Made by a program: the position numbers and the translations under genes | Origin: Diploptera punctata | Taxonomy: Eukaryota > Arthropoda > Insecta > Blattodea > Blaberidae | Assembly (NCBI GenBank): GCA_030220185.1 | Contig: JASPKZ010003438.1 | Coordinates: 62,001 to 126,000, forward strand | Direction: 5' to 3' | DNA length: 64,000 nt | The notes under the pieces: generated by a model | The model's input: the letters and a program-made list of their open reading frames with translations, nothing else | What the model was told of the DNA's origin: nothing | Databases searched by the model: none | Shown: piece after piece, positions 21,259-32,569 of the stretch | Position numbering within the stretch: the first letter of the stretch is position 1 | How the letters are laid out: every line of letters begins with the position of its first letter

Positions 21259-22178
21259 TGGGAAAATTCAACATACAGTTTACAGAAAACCTACACACAT
21301 AGACCGATATCTGCACAAAGACTCTAACCACCATCCAAGACAAAAGCGAGGTGTCATTAAGACACTGTTCGACAGAGCGACTAAGTTATGCCAACCACAA
21401 CACCTTAAACAAGAACAACACCATATGTTCAATTGTTTCCAGAAAAATGGCTACACATCCAAGGAAATAAGACAAACCATACATCCACGAAGACAGCACG
21501 TCAGAATGGATAACACACCCTCAACCAGCATAGCCTACTTACCATATGTACAAAGAGTCACAGATCGTATCGGAAAAACTCCTACGAAAATACAACATAA
21601 AAACAGTTTACAGACCTACAAGAAAAATAGAAGACTGCCTTCGCTCAGCTAAGGATCCTCGGCCACCTCTCTCCACTTGCGGCGTATATCGACTTCCTTG
21701 TTCGTGTGGTAAATCATATATAGGGACCACGAAAAGAAGTATAGCCACCCGTTTATCAGAACATAAAAGAAACTGCAGAGAAGGAGAAATGGATAAATCA
21801 GCTGTAGCAGAACATGCCATTATGAATGGACACCAGATTCTATTCGACGATACACAAGTTTTAGCCACTACTTCCTACTATTTCCCTAGATTATACCGAG
21901 AGGCTATAGAAATATACAAGCATAAGGGAAATATTAACAGAAAAGAGGAAGGTATCAAACTGTCTAAGGCCTGGTTTCATACACTAGAAAATAAATGCAT
22001 TAACACCAGTGACAACAAGGAGACGACCATTAGCCAATCAGCAAGAGCCATGCCCGCTCACCCTGCACCCACCACTAATACAACGTCCTCTACGTCCACA
22101 GCGCTCATTCTAAGTAGATCTTCCGACCAGGAAACACGCCTAGAAGCACTCGCCACTGAAGATGCCCTCCGCAGTTGA
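21248..22178 (+). pseudogene. PLE RT C-terminus plus GIY-YIG endonuclease, right arm, frameshifted
   Basis: The same protein as the left arm, split into frames 21248-21652 and 21546-22178. The cause is one extra A in the run after ATCGG near 21573-21577 (five A here, four in the left arm). The nuclease domain itself (GVYRLPC...YIGTTKRS) is intact. Few other amino-acid differences are seen (for example LYRE for LHRE). Confidence 0.85.
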
Positions 22179-22279
22179 GGGCAAAACGTCTGGTATCAAC
22201 ACCAACTATGGACCACGGCCACATAACCTGGAATCACTCAACATTATGATTACCGGCCGTGAAAGCCTGCATTCAACAG

Positions 22280-23520
22280 TACAGTATTTATCTTCATTTA
22301 TGTAAAATACAGTAAAAAGTCATGCCCAGATAATCAGGAGTTTGCTGTATTTCCCATTTAACTATGAAACATAGGTAATGTTTAAGAAAGAAAAATTAAT
22401 GCTCAAACTCTACATGCCAGTATGATAACCTATACGCCATCTGAGCTCTGATACAAACGTCAACAATTCTTTCCACTTATACAATTCTCTTGTATTGCTA
22501 CCAACAATGCCATCTGACATCTATTCGAAGTATTTTTAAAATGTTGAGCGTTATTTTTCTTTCTTAAATAAAACTATGTCCAATTCTGGAGAGAGTTAAT
22601 TTTAAAATATGGTATAACATAAAAAAATGGAAAGTAAATTTTTAATTACAATTACAGTGCAAGGAAAGTAAATTCGTCTGGTTAAATCCTCTAGTGAAGC
22701 AGCTATGTCCCCATGTGGCATTGAAATTTATATGTATTGAACACACAGCTCTATTGCATAGACTTAACACATGTTTGAACTTTGTTTAGCAATAAATTTA
22801 AATTGCTTTTTAAAAGAATTGTATTAAAAAAAATCTTACATTTAAACATCTGATTGATAAAATATAAATTTTAAAACACCTGTATTTTAAGCTTACTTAA
22901 AGAAGACTCTCGCCTACTATCGATATTTAATTACTTTGACCTCCAAGAGGAATTTCACCTTCTAATCCTCTACAAATTTCAATATTTGTACTTTTTTCTT
23001 TCAGTATGGATTAATATTTATAATATGAGGAGTTATCACAAGAAAAATAATGTTCATACAGCTCTATGTTCGAATTAATTTTATTATCCTTTTCAACGAT
23101 TCAAGTACTGCTTAAGAAACTTGCTTTTTAGTTACATAAATTCAGAATGCATTTTCTTCAGATATAAAATTTGTTTCAATAATAATCTTATTTCTTTATA
23201 ACCTGGAAATTCAGATCAGCCAATTATTTTCCATTCAATTATATGGTTTAGTTTCTTGTCCATTAAAAAAAAAGGATTTAACCAATGAAAGCTATTTAAG
23301 AGTCAAAGAACAAAGACTGTACACAAAGTATATACAGATTATAAACGGAATTCACTAAGTGTAGCATTAATCAATCTCTAACACAGTAAAAGCTCCTTAT
23401 TCACAGGGGATACGTTCTAAGGTTCCAAAATAAAATCAATTAACGAGAGATTTTAAACAATTTCTATTAATTATTACTGTCAGGGTTAGGCAAGGACTTG
23501 AAAGAACTTAGTAATTCTTA
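22280..23520. other. AT-rich interval with a degenerate tRNA-like SINE
   Basis: 22385-22500 resembles the type 5 SINE (AAGAAAGAAAAATTAATGCTC, then CCATCTGA and ACAATTCT blocks) but lacks part of the tRNA-like head. The rest shows no coding sequence, RNA gene or repeat I can recognise. Confidence 0.4.
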
Positions 23521-23532
23521 TATTAAATTAAT

Positions 23533-23665
23533 GTTGGGAAGTAAACATTATGAGGTATAATCATTAAAATTCATCGGAGAACATTTTGTTCAAACAACTC
23601 ACCTCATAGGATTCATGCTTCCATATCGCGGTTTCAAATACAGTTGTGTTCATCCTCAGCCATAA
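23533..23665 (-). mobile_element. solo PLE arm
   Basis: Starts with GGGAAGTAAACATTATGAGG and runs through AACAACTCACCTCAT to a minus-strand hammerhead-like region (GGCUGAGGAUGAACA ... GAAACCGCG). It matches the left arms of 36796-37059 and 59640-59790. No mirrored right arm: after 23665 the sequence is unrelated. Confidence 0.7.
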
Positions 23666-23669
23666 CTCA

Positions 23670-24660
23670 ATGAATTTTAGTAATTCTTTCGTGTTTTGCC
23701 ACTTTTAATAGGTCTTTCAATTCTGATTGATGTTCAGCTGTGAATTCAGCGATAAAATTCCTTATTTTGCCTTCAGATTTCGTGATGAATCATACTTCAT
23801 TCATTAACTTGAAACAGTGTGATATAGATGCAAAACGACTCGCCACGGTCAAGCATTTCTATTTTTACTTTAAGAGACAACACTACTTTTTTCAACTTCA
23901 GAACTAATTTTCTTTCCTTTTACTCTACATTATAAATTGGCAACAAAGCAGAAGAGACATGTGTTATTCAATCAGAGTTATTTTGCAACGAATGCCAAGT
24001 TGAAACAATAAAACACTGATCATGGCGAGGGCTGCATTTATCAACGGACATAGCAGCACATTAAATATGATGACGGTGGCTTTTAACAACAAACTTTAGG
24101 CTTAGTAACAATAAGATTTGTTTTAATATTGTCCATTTGGTTTGAATCGTTCTTTGTAAAAGCCGCCTTGACACGTGCCTACAGTTAAAGAAGTTGCCAA
24201 TGCGTTAATAAAGGATACTAATCCTTCTAATATACTGACTGGATCTGCGAATAAAGAAATTTTTAGCTGCAAATACAGAAACTGTCGCAATTTTTTTAAC
24301 TCATGAATAATGAGCTTTTACTTTATTTCCAAGAGAACATACAAAGGGATTATTCTTACGATATTGTATCTTTACAAAAAGATATACATAATGGTACTGC
24401 AAACATTCACATTAACTTCCATTTAACATACCGGTACTGCATATGTGAAAGAACCAGTTAAGTCACTTTTTGTTGAAATGGAGTTTGAGGTGCCAACAGA
24501 TTCTCCATGGAAAGGACTATCTCTTAGAAGTTATGATACAATTTAGACATGGGTTTATTTCCCTTCAAAGTTTTGGGATAAAGTAGATCTTGTAAGCCCT
24601 CAACAAGATTTAGGCGCTCTCCCCCTACAGGGAAGAAATTGAACTATAGTAATTTAGTTA
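23670..24660. other. 1 kb without recognisable features
   Basis: No ORF of note, no match to the repeats elsewhere in this window. A unique intergenic or intronic stretch as far as can be judged. Confidence 0.35.
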
Positions 24661-24669
24661 CACTTGTTT

Positions 24670-24975
24670 TCATATGGATGTCATTGGACTGGCCCGTGGT
24701 CAGCGTTCCGCCTCATACTGACATCTAAGAAACCAAAGTAGTACTAGGACGGAAAATTTCAGTAAATTTTGCTTAGAGGCCTTTTATTCAGGCTTAAGGA
24801 TCTTTTACGAGCCTGAAAATCTTCACACTTGAGACCCACGGCTTAAAGTCCCTCCTGGAGGACTTGCTCCTTGGATTTTTCCATCCTAAAAATATCCATT
24901 GACCCCGGCCAGGTTTGAACCCACAACCCTCGGGACCAGAGGCAAGGAGCATAACCACTAGTCCACTGCAGCATA
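24670..24975 (-). repeat. tRNA-derived SINE, type 4
   Basis: A minus-strand tRNA-like head at the right end (ACTAGTGGTTATGCTCC, then GGTTCAAACCTGGCC as B box region) and a body with TTTAGGCTCGTAAAAGATCC. A second copy lies at 58805-59070 (-). Confidence 0.75.
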
Positions 24976-25549
24976 AAGTAGATATGTTGTATAGATAAAT
25001 GTCTGTTTTATAGGTTTCATGAAAAAAAGTGACTTACCTCATATTTCCCACTTTTTTTAAGGACCCAAGCAATTGGAAATGACCCAAGAAAGAAGAAGAA
25101 ACACAACATTGCAATCAACACTTTTAAAATTCATATTAAAGCACAGTTGAGGTTATATAATAAGAGTTAAATATAAAATGCAGAAGATGAAACATTGATT
25201 TTGAAAGGCCTCCATATTGGAACTATTTAATAATTTAGTTGACAACTGTCTTACCAGATACCAATTTTATATTTAACATCTTAATGCAATCAATATTAAC
25301 AAAACAATATTGCTGTGGTATTTCCTTTGCATCACTGCATATGTACTGAATAAAAATGAACTTAAATACAATAAAATGAAACAATTTAATCCCAATCATT
25401 GAAAAATATATTTAGACCATGGGGGACAAAAACACATTTTCCCCCTCTGTACATTTGTAGCCCTCAGGATAAATCACACATTTTTCACCCTTGATGTACC
25501 GATATACAATTCTAGTATCAAAATAAAGAGTTATGTATAATTTTAGTTT

Positions 25550-25825
25550 AGGGGCACTATGCTACAAGCCAGAAGGTCGAGGGTTCGAGTCCCAGCAGGG
25601 CAGGATCATTAAACTGACCCAAACCTTCTGGCAGCACTATGGCCCTGGGTTCGACTCAGCCTATAATGGAAATGAGTACCAGATGCTTGTTCTGGGGTAA
25701 GAGTGGCCATCACGCAGGACTAACATCAAGTGCCGATTGCCCAGAAAAAGTGGGAGCCTTAATCTCCTACTACCCCAAGGGCCTCCTGAGGACTGTAGAG
25801 GGATCACTTTGCCTTTACTTTTATA
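25550..25825 (+). repeat. tRNA-derived SINE, type 2
   Basis: Plus-strand copy: B box at about 25582-25592 (GGTTCGAGTCC), body GGAAATGAGTACCAGATGCT, tail CCCAAGGGCCTCCTGAGG. The 5' half of the tRNA-like head is missing. Confidence 0.8.
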
Positions 25826-26104
25826 ATGTAGTTATTACAGCCAAAATTATCAGTTCTGAATTAAAGAGATCACACTCTACTATAGTCCAGCTGCTGAATC
25901 TCTGGCCCTGACATTTTCATGGCAGTGTTGCCAATATGGATATTCACTGGGAGGGGCCACTTCATGTATGCGGTTAGCAGAAATACAGCCAACAACATTG
26001 CACCAATTTCAAACCTTTCTAGTGGCATCAAGAGCAGTGATTGGTTGTGGCAGACGTCCATTCCCACAAACTATTTCCTTATTGGCAATAGAGGGCGAGT
26101 TTCT

Positions 26105-26475
26105 CCCTTTACTCCTTGTACAAAACGATCTCGATAAACATAAAATTGAGACAATAGAAATAAGATTTCTCAGATCAGTTGCAGGTGTATCTCTAAGAGA
26201 TCAAAAGAGAAATCAAGATATCAGATATGAATTACAAATATATAATATAATCGAGAGAATACACAGAAATAAATGTAATTGGTTTGAACATATACAAAGA
26301 ATGCCAAATAATAGTTTATCAAAACAGCTGCTTCATTATAAACCTCTAGGCCGAAGAAATGTAGGAAGACCAAAATGTCGTTGGAAAGACGACCTGCACC
26401 TGCAGCATATATAGTACACCAGGGAATGGAACGGGCCAACAGGCCCATGCCTTGATGATGATGACAACATAAACG
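26105..26475 (+). pseudogene. non-LTR retrotransposon RT C-terminal remnant (family C)
   Basis: The frame to 26414 carries FLRSVAGVSLRDQKRNQDIR, NWFEHIQRMPN and GRRNVGRPKCRW, the usual C-terminal blocks of insect non-LTR RT ORFs, followed by a (GAT)n-like tail near 26454-26465. The N-terminal part, palm and endonuclease are missing. Confidence 0.8.
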
Positions 26476-26824
26476 TCAGGGTCGGAGACTCAGCGGCTGG
26501 ACTCTAGGATTTTTATGTTACTTAAATTAGCAAAAACAAGTAACAAATCTAGAATTTTTGAAATGTCCAGGCTGTCACATTATTGTGAATGCTCCTTAAA
26601 GAACAAGTAGTGAATTAAGCTTCAAAAAAATTTATTGTTTTTACATTGTATGATTTCTAAAATAAATAAATAAATACATAAAACAAATTCATGGCACAAC
26701 AGTTTCAAGCAAACAAGGCTGACTTGAAGTGGTTGATATCACCACTTGCTGAATACGGCTCTATACTAAGTTCCAGTTGTACTGTAAACATGGTACTACT
26801 TTTAACTGCCATACGACTTTATTT

Positions 26825-27010
26825 AAGAAAAATTAATGTTTGAACTGGGATTTGAACCCTGGACCCCTAGTTCTATGTACTAGTGTGCTGTCCATTATAC
26901 CATTCAAACGACGATACAAACATTAACATTTCTTTCAACTTATACAATTTTCATTCGTCCAAAGGCTAATAGCTGTCGCTACCATCACGCCAACTGACGG
27001 CTTTTATTGA
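26825..27010 (-). repeat. tRNA-like SINE, type 5
   Basis: Contains the minus-strand tRNA-like segment 26838-26910 (TTTGAATGGTATAATGGACA as D-arm region; GGTTCAAATCCC as B box). Related copies: 28870-29020, 31565-31890, 32040-32260, 32590-32810, 39555-39625, 50380-50480, 62035-62160 and 63645-63740. Confidence 0.65.
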
Positions 27011-27304
27011 GAATTGATACATTACCTTTAGCGGTAAAGCTTCACATTTTCAATGTTTTTTTAATTAAATTAACACGATCAAATCCCGGTTCAAACATTA
27101 ATTTTTCTTTCTTAAATTTGATTCTATCCAGAATTGGAATGCGTTAATTTAAATAAAAACATTGAAAATATGACTATATTGTGTACAATAGAAACATTGT
27201 TCTTAAGCAACTTCATATTTTACGGGAAATAAGATTGAATACAAAGTAAGATGGTACCAACTAGGAACTTCTTCTATTTCTTATTTATTTATGACAAAAA
27301 ATTA

Positions 27305-28596
27305 CAGGGAAAGTCAAAATGATGGACCCGATTTCATAAATTTATCCTGTGAAATCTACTGAAGGTATAATGTGAGATATATGCCCTGAAAGGTAAACTC
27401 TCAAAGTTTAGTCTCCCTCCCGCGTGGTTTCATTTTCTACCGCTACGCTGCACAGGAAGCAGGTAAAGAAAATGGTGGTGACTGGAGAGCAGAAGTCGTT
27501 CTGTGTGCTTGATTACCATGTAAACAGCTTTGTGATTAGTGTTCAACAACATTTCCGAGGCCCACCTACTGGAAAGGTCATTTGTACGTGGTATGCAAAG
27601 TTCAGAGATACGGGCTGCATATGGAAGCGAATATCAACTGGGGAAGGGACAGTGGAACGTGTTCGCACATGTTTCGTGCGAAGTCCACAGAAGTCAACCT
27701 ACCAGGCAGTGAGAGAACTGGAACTTCCACATTAAACTGTATGGCGGATTCTGTCGAAACATTTACAACTGAAACCCTACCGCTTACAACTGGTACAAGC
27801 CTTAAAAGACAGTGATTATGATGTGAGAGTGTCCTTCTGTACTAATTTGCTTGCATTTAAAGGAAGAGGATGGGTTCTCCGAAAGGGTAATTTTCAGTGA
27901 TGAAGCAATGTTTCAACTTTCTGGGAAAGTAAATAGACACAACATAAGAATTTGGGGAACTGCTAATCCCAATGCAATTGTGGAGCACCACCACAATTCA
28001 CCCAAAGTGAATGCGTTTTGTGCCATTTCCCATGAAAATGATTTATGGGCCCTTCTTCCTTGAACCTACTATGGCAGGACATGTTTTTCTGGATATGCTG
28101 CAACAATGACTCTTCCACAACTCGAAGAGGATAGTGCAGATTTCATTCTTCAACTGGATGGTGCCCCTCCGCATTACCATGGCAGTGTTCAGGACCATCT
28201 CAATGAGGCATTGGAACAGCGCTGGATAGGCCGTGCATCTAAGGATGATCAACCTCTCATTCGTTGGCCACCTCGTTCCCCCGACTTGACCTTGTGGGGT
28301 TTTGTAAAGGATCTTGTTTACGTATCACTTCTAGCAACATTGGGTGACCTTTGTACCTGCATCACTGCAACCATTGCAGAGATTGACTGCAACACACTAC
28401 ACAAGATTTGGCAGGAGATAGACTATTGGCTTGATGTGGGTCGTGTTACACAAGGTGCTCACATAGAACACTTGTGATATGACTGAAAAAATTTTGAGAG
28501 TTTGCCTTTCTGAGCATATATCCCACATTATGATACATTTAGTAGATTTCACAGAATAAATTTAAAAAATCGGGTCCATCATTTTGACTTGCCCTG
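27305..28596 (+). mobile_element. IS630/mariner-like transposon with DUF4817/DDE transposase remnant
   Basis: TA flanks (27303-27304, 28597-28598) and terminal inverted repeats of about 110 bp (CAGGGMAAGTCAAAATGATG...). The plus strand encodes a broken transposase: HTH (TGEQKSFCVLDYHVNSF), then VIFSDEAMFQLSGKVNRHN with the first Asp, LQLDGAPPHYH with the second and WPPRSPDLTLWG with the third. In-frame stops at about 27733 and 28061 and several frameshifts inactivate it. The TIRs remain recognisable, so it could still be mobilised in trans. Confidence 0.85.
27424..28477 (+). pseudogene. DUF4817-type DDE transposase, broken
   Basis: Reading pieces are 27424-27735 (helix-turn-helix, IVxxWxxKFRDTG-like), 27851-28063 (SDEAMFQLSG, NRHNIRIWG) and 28106-28477 (QLDGAPPHYHG, RWPPRSPDL). 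Together they account for most of an approximately 340-residue transposase. Catalytic DDD positions are present, but at least two stops and frameshifts separate the pieces. Confidence 0.8.
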
Positions 28597-28692
28597 TATA
28601 TATAGGCCTACTATTAGATGTTTACTTTTTTCCATGATGTCAATAGATAATCTTTATTTACCAGTTACAATTTCATTAATAGCAGAATATAT

Positions 28693-28798
28693 TAATTATA
28701 TTTGAGTTGTGTTTTTGACTCACCTCACATGACGTACACAACTCAAATATAATTAAAATAAACCTCATAGTATTATTTCCTACATGTACTTAAAATAA
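28693..28798. mobile_element. minimal PLE palindrome with 12-bp TSD
   Basis: Flanked by AGCAGAATATAT at 28681-28692 and 28799-28810. The stem TTATATTTGAGTTGTG... mirrors AACTCAAATATAATTAA across a very short centre. The terminal motif CCTCATAGTATTATTTCCTA is on the right only. No ribozyme or coding part is left. Confidence 0.85.
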
Positions 28799-28864
28799 AG
28801 CAGAATATATGTTCCATTTTTTCAATGTTTTAATTTAAATTAACATTTTCCAATCCTGGATAGA

Positions 28865-29020
28865 ATCTAATTTAAGAAAGAAAAATTAATGCTCGAACCG
28901 GGGCTTAAACCCTGGATCTCTGATTCTGTACATCAGTGCAAGACCAATTACGCCATTCAAGCACCAATAAGAACATCAACATTTCTTTCCACTTATACAA
29001 TTCTTGTTCGTCCAAAGACT
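28865..29020 (-). repeat. tRNA-like SINE, type 5
   Basis: Minus-strand tRNA-like part at about 28893-28966 with GGTTTAAGCCCC as a mutated B box, then the body ACAATTCTTG...CGTCCAAAG as at 26940-26965. Confidence 0.6.
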
Positions 29021-29272
29021 GATAGCTGTCGCTACCATCACACCTACTGTTCCATGTTGACTCACATGTAAATTCTGCTGTTATTTTCACCATATTCTCA
29101 TGGTTAATGTGGGACATTTTTCGCTGAACTATTTGAAAATATTCAAAATAATTTATTTCTCTCCCTTTTTCAAATGCTTTGCTTTCCAATGTTAAAAAAA
29201 TTCTACAGTAATTTTCCCATTCTGTACATGTGTAAGAATAAAACAATGCCTATTTAATCTATTAAAAATGTA

Positions 29273-29370
29273 TTAAATAATCAATTGAGTTGATGTTTAC
29301 TTGATGAAAATCCATATTTATTAATTAAATAAAAATAAAACTTAGTTTTATTTTTATTTAATTAATAAAT
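29273..29370. mobile_element. 98-bp palindromic insertion with 12-bp TSD
   Basis: Flanked by ATTAAAAATGTA at 29261-29272 and 29371-29382. The stem TTATTAATTAAATAAAAATA mirrors its complement across TTAG. The same left end (CAATTGAG.TG.TGTTTACTTG) starts the ribozyme-bearing palindrome at 53357-53611, so this is its truncated relative. Confidence 0.8.
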
Positions 29371-29426
29371 ATTAAAAATGTAATTATATATTTTAAGATA
29401 AATTAAATTTGAAGAGAAAAATTTTC

Positions 29427-29499
29427 GCCTAGACCGGGACTCGAACCCGGGACCCTTGGCTTTCCGGGCCAAGTGCTCTACCAACTGAGCTACCGAGGC
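29427..29499 (-). tRNA. tRNA-like gene (SINE head), copy a
   Basis: 73 nt. D arm TAGCTCAGTTGGTAGAGC also fits the Pol III A box; GGTTCGAGTCC is a perfect B box. The cloverleaf closes with one mismatch in the acceptor stem. The anticodon loop CCGGAAA would give GGA (Ser), but position 33 is C rather than U and there is no long variable arm, so it is unlikely to serve translation. A T5 run follows the 3' end on the transcribed strand. Confidence 0.5.
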
Positions 29500-29730
29500 G
29501 AGTTACGATCTAGATGCAAATTTTTCTCTTATATACGTTGTAATTCCCTATCGCCAAATGCTTTTGAAACCATTGTTTCTATCTTTGCAAATGGCGGCTT
29601 CTTAGTTAAGAAGACATTTATTGGAAATTTAACAATACTTTAAAAGCCAGTAAGGCCTCTAATGATGTTTTTATTATTAATTTAACATTTCTCAATGAAA
29701 GATAAATTAAATTTGAAGAGAAAAATTTTC

Positions 29731-29803
29731 GCCTAGACCGGGACTCGAACCCGGGACCCTTGGCTTTCCGGGCCAAGTGCTCTACCAACTGAGCTACCGA
29801 GGC
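29731..29803 (-). tRNA. tRNA-like gene (SINE head), copy b
   Basis: Identical in sequence to the copy at 29427-29499 as far as I can read, within the second direct repeat unit. Confidence 0.5.
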
Positions 29804-30240
29804 GAGTTACGATCTAGATGCAAATTTTTCTCTTATATACGTTGTAATTCCCTATCACCAAATGCTTTTGAAACCATTGTTTCTATCTTTGCAAATGGCG
29901 GCTTCTTAGTTAAGAAGACATTTATTGGAAATTTAACATTACTTTAAAAGCCAGTAAGGCCTCTAATGATGTTTTTATTATTAATTTAACATTTCTCAAT
30001 GAAAGATAAATTAAATTTTTCTCTTCAAATTTAATTTATGCTTCATTGAGAAATGTTAATTAATAATAAAAAAATCATTAGAGGCCTTACTGGCTTTTAA
30101 AGTAATGTTAAATTTCCAATAAATGTCTTCTTAACTAAGAAGCCGCCATTTGCAAAGATAGAAACAATGGTTTCAAAAGCATTTGGCGATAGGGAATTAC
30201 AACGTATATAAGAGAAAAATTTGCATCTAGATCGTAACTC

Positions 30241-30313
30241 GCCTCGGTAGCTCAGTTGGTAGAGCACTTGGCCCGGAAAGCCAAGGGTCCCGGGTTCGAG
30301 TCCCGGTCTAGGC
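30241..30313 (+). tRNA. tRNA-like gene (SINE head), copy c
   Basis: Same 73-nt sequence in the inverted unit. TATATAAGAG lies about 36 bases upstream, resembling the upstream TATA element of insect tRNA genes, and GAAAATTTTT follows directly as a Pol III terminator. Same non-standard anticodon loop as the other copies. Confidence 0.5.
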
Positions 30314-30829
30314 GAAAATTTTTCTCTTCAAATTTAATTTATCTTTCATTGAGAAATGTTAAATTAATAATAAAAACATATATATTTTAAGATTCCCCCA
30401 TATAACATGAACTAGATAATGCTATAAAATCACTTTCGTTCCCCTTTTTTTTAGTATTAGGGATCAAAGTACATTTTCTTGCATGCTTAAAGGTAGAAAT
30501 CATTATTCGACCAATGAAAATGCAGTCATACATCTGGTTCGTTTACATTACAACTGGAAGAGGTATAGTGATGCAATCTTTCAACCTTCTGGAGACCAGA
30601 AATGCACATTTATAAAGTACTCTCTCTCTCAAGCACATAGTTCCAAAAGCAATTAATTGAGGTGTTGACATGGGAAAGGTAGTACATCATAAAAAAAAAA
30701 TTTACAGGGGAAAAAAAAACAATTTTCCCAACATTAATTTTAATATAATTTTCACACTACCATGCAAGAAATTTTATTTGCAAAATAGTTACAAAATATC
30801 CATATTAGCTATACAAAATATTATATTAT

Positions 30830-30945
30830 ATTACCTCAATAACATGTTCAAGAACAAATCAACATTAATATTGAGGTAAGATGTCCAGACTAAAAATAAT
30901 ATAATTAAAATAACCTCAAAATATAACTTCCTAAAATTAAATATT
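30830..30945 (+). mobile_element. degraded PLE terminal fragment
   Basis: AACATGTTCAAGAACAAATC followed by ATTGAGGTAAGATG and AACCTCAAAATATAACTTCC matches the right terminal region of the 33575-34110 element. The left part is missing or too diverged to align. Confidence 0.6.
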
Positions 30946-31029
30946 ATTTACAAAATATATTTAAATTTAAATGTGTCAAAATTATTTTTTGCTTCCCTGT
31001 AAAATTTGTTTTTTATGACTTATAATATT

Positions 31030-31555
31030 ACTAGAAGTCCCGGCCACGCATTGCTGTGGCTAAGGTATAGGTTAAAAATATAAATTAAGTTGCTGTCTTT
31101 CAGCCAGATTACTTAAAACTAATACTTACACACAAAATTAATAATATTGAAAATAAAATAAACACTGAACACACTTAAATTATGAAATAATCAATATTTG
31201 TAATTCAATTGAAATTTGCGGTTGCAACAAAAAGCACAGCCATCTGGATCTCTCTTTGTTAAATAATAAACCAATTACCTTACACCGCCATCTGTTAGAA
31301 TCGTATGGAACTCACAGATAATTACACCATCATCTGTTAGAATCGTATGGAATTCACAGATAATTATAACTCTTTGTTAAATAATAAACAAATAATTTGC
31401 AATAAAAAAATAATGCAACTATAAATTTAGTTATAAACTACCCTAAGTCTCAAGTTGGATCAAACTGCACACAGTGTGCAAAATTTTATTAAAATCGGTT
31501 CAGTAGTTTAGGATTCCATCGCGGACAAACAATGTGACACGAAATTTTTATATAT
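31030..31555. repeat. low-complexity interval with an approximately 55-bp local duplication
   Basis: CCATCTGTTAGAATCGTATG followed by GAA.TCACAGATAATTA occurs twice (about 31288-31325 and 31329-31367). The rest holds no ORF or recognised element. TTCAGTAGTTTAGGA at 31499 resembles a common insect LINE/SINE 3' region, but I cannot assign it. Confidence 0.4.
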
Positions 31556-31564
31556 TAAGATAAT

Positions 31565-31905
31565 GATATTGTGAAAAGAAAAATTAATGTCTGAACCAGG
31601 AATCAAACCGTGGACCTCTAGTTCTCCATACTAGTGTGCAGCTCACTACACCATTCTAGACTTGGCACAAACATTGACAATTCTTTCCACATACACAAAT
31701 CTATAATTCTCGTTTCGTCCGCTGTCAGGTAGGTGTCACTAACATTGCCAACAGCGGATGAAACGAGAATTATAGATTTGTATACGTGGAAAGAATTGTT
31801 CATGTTTGTGCCAAGTCTAGAATGGTTTAGTGGGCTGCATGGAGAACTAGAGGTCCATGGTTTGATTCCTGGTTCAGACAATTTTTCTTTTCACAATATC
31901 ATTAT
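31565..31905. repeat. type 5 tRNA-like SINE as a fold-back pair
   Basis: A minus-strand copy (31590-31745) and a plus-strand copy (31746-31905) mirror each other around 31745, from the tRNA-like head (TAGAATGGTNTAGTG) through TTTGTGCCAAGTCTAGAATG to ATTATAGATTTGT. Further plus copies follow at 32040-32260 and 32570-32810. Confidence 0.7.
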
Positions 31906-32034
31906 AATATGATTCATTATTGGAACTATGTTAAAATAAAAGTATTGTAAAATGTTAAATAACATCGTTTACTGCTTATAAAAGTGGTTCTGTAAAATTA
32001 TCAAACATAGATACTTCTAAACGAAGCCGGCCGT

Positions 32035-32265
32035 TGGTAGTGACAGCGGATGAAACGAGAATTATAGATTTGTATATGTGGAAAGAATTGTTAATGTTTG
32101 TGCCAAGTCTAGAATGGTGTAGTGGACTGCACACTAGTACAGAGAACTAGAGGTCCACAGTTCGATTCCTGGTTCAGATATTAATTTTTCTTTTCACAAT
32201 ATCATTATAATATGATTCATTATTGGAACTGTGTTAAAATAACAGTATTGTAAAATGTTAAATAA
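32035..32265 (+). repeat. tRNA-like SINE, type 5
   Basis: Contains AATGGTGTAGTGGACTGCAC as D-arm-like region and GGTTCGATTCCTGG-like B box (CAGTTCGATTCC). Followed by TTTCACAATATCATTATAAT as in the neighbouring copies. Confidence 0.65.
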
Positions 32266-32269
32266 CATT

Positions 32270-32490
32270 GTTTACTATATTTGAAGAGAAAAAAAATTTT
32301 TTTTTTTATTACAACGTACATAAGAGAAAAATTTGCGTCTAGATCGTAACTCGCCTTGGTAGCTCAGTTGGTAGACCGCTTGGCCCGGAAAGCCAAGGGT
32401 CCCGGGTTCGAGTCCCGGTCTAGGCGAAAATTTTTCTCTTCAAATATAATTTATCCTTCTATGAGAAGTGTTAAATTAATAATAAAATCA
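32270..32490 (+). repeat. tRNA-like cassette
   Basis: Same family as 29396-30390, flanked by AAGAGAAAAATTTGCGTCTA and AATTTTTCTCTTCAAATATA. It lies within the series of type 5 SINE copies, suggesting insertion into one of them. Confidence 0.7.
32353..32425 (+). tRNA. tRNA-like gene (SINE head), copy d
   Basis: Differs from the 30241-30313 copy in a few positions (GCCTTGG acceptor start; GACCGC after the D arm). A and B boxes intact. Same GGA loop without U33. Confidence 0.45.
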
Positions 32491-32569
32491 TCAACATTGT
32501 TTACTACTTATAAAAGTGGTGATGTAAAATTCTCAAACATAGATACTTCTAAAAGAAACTGGCCGTTGT

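Larger units (their letters stand above)
20150..22275. mobile_element. 2.1-kb palindrome of a Penelope-like element (inverted dimer)
   Basis: Two near-identical arms of about 1.0 kb meet near 21245. Each reads outward from the centre: remnant of the PLE RT C-terminus, GIY-YIG endonuclease, then a hammerhead-like motif. The right arm continues to GGCCGTGAAAGCCTGCATTC at about 22255-22274. The left arm carries an extra 92-bp tandem duplication at the centre. PLEs are retroelements whose RT is joined to a GIY-YIG nuclease. Near-identity of the arms suggests recent formation or arm homogenisation. Confidence 0.9.
29396..30390. repeat. three copies of a 300-bp tRNA-like cassette (two direct, one inverted)
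   Basis: Units 29396-29699 and 29700-30010 are direct repeats differing at few positions; 30011-30390 is an inverted copy, so the whole can fold back. Each unit has a tRNA-like body flanked by AGAGAAAAATTT and AAATTTTTCTCT, followed by the block GCAAATGGCGGCTTCTTAG. Very high identity points to recent duplication. The family recurs at 32270-32490, 37250-37990, 42090-42390, 54850-54990, 56759-56895 and 59071-59640. Confidence 0.85.

Noticed and set aside
29427..29499. Functional nuclear tRNA-Ser gene
   Set aside because: C instead of U at position 33, no long variable arm, an acceptor mismatch and location in a mobile repeat; annotated as tRNA-like instead.
29396..30390. Regularly spaced repeats that could suggest a CRISPR-like array
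   Set aside because: The units are 300 bp, one is inverted and each carries a tRNA-like body; this is a SINE-type cassette in a eukaryotic genome, not an array of short repeats and spacers.
30670..30879. 69-aa ORF
   Set aside because: Lys/Asn/Ile-rich translation of AT-rich DNA partly inside a decayed PLE terminus; no support as a gene.
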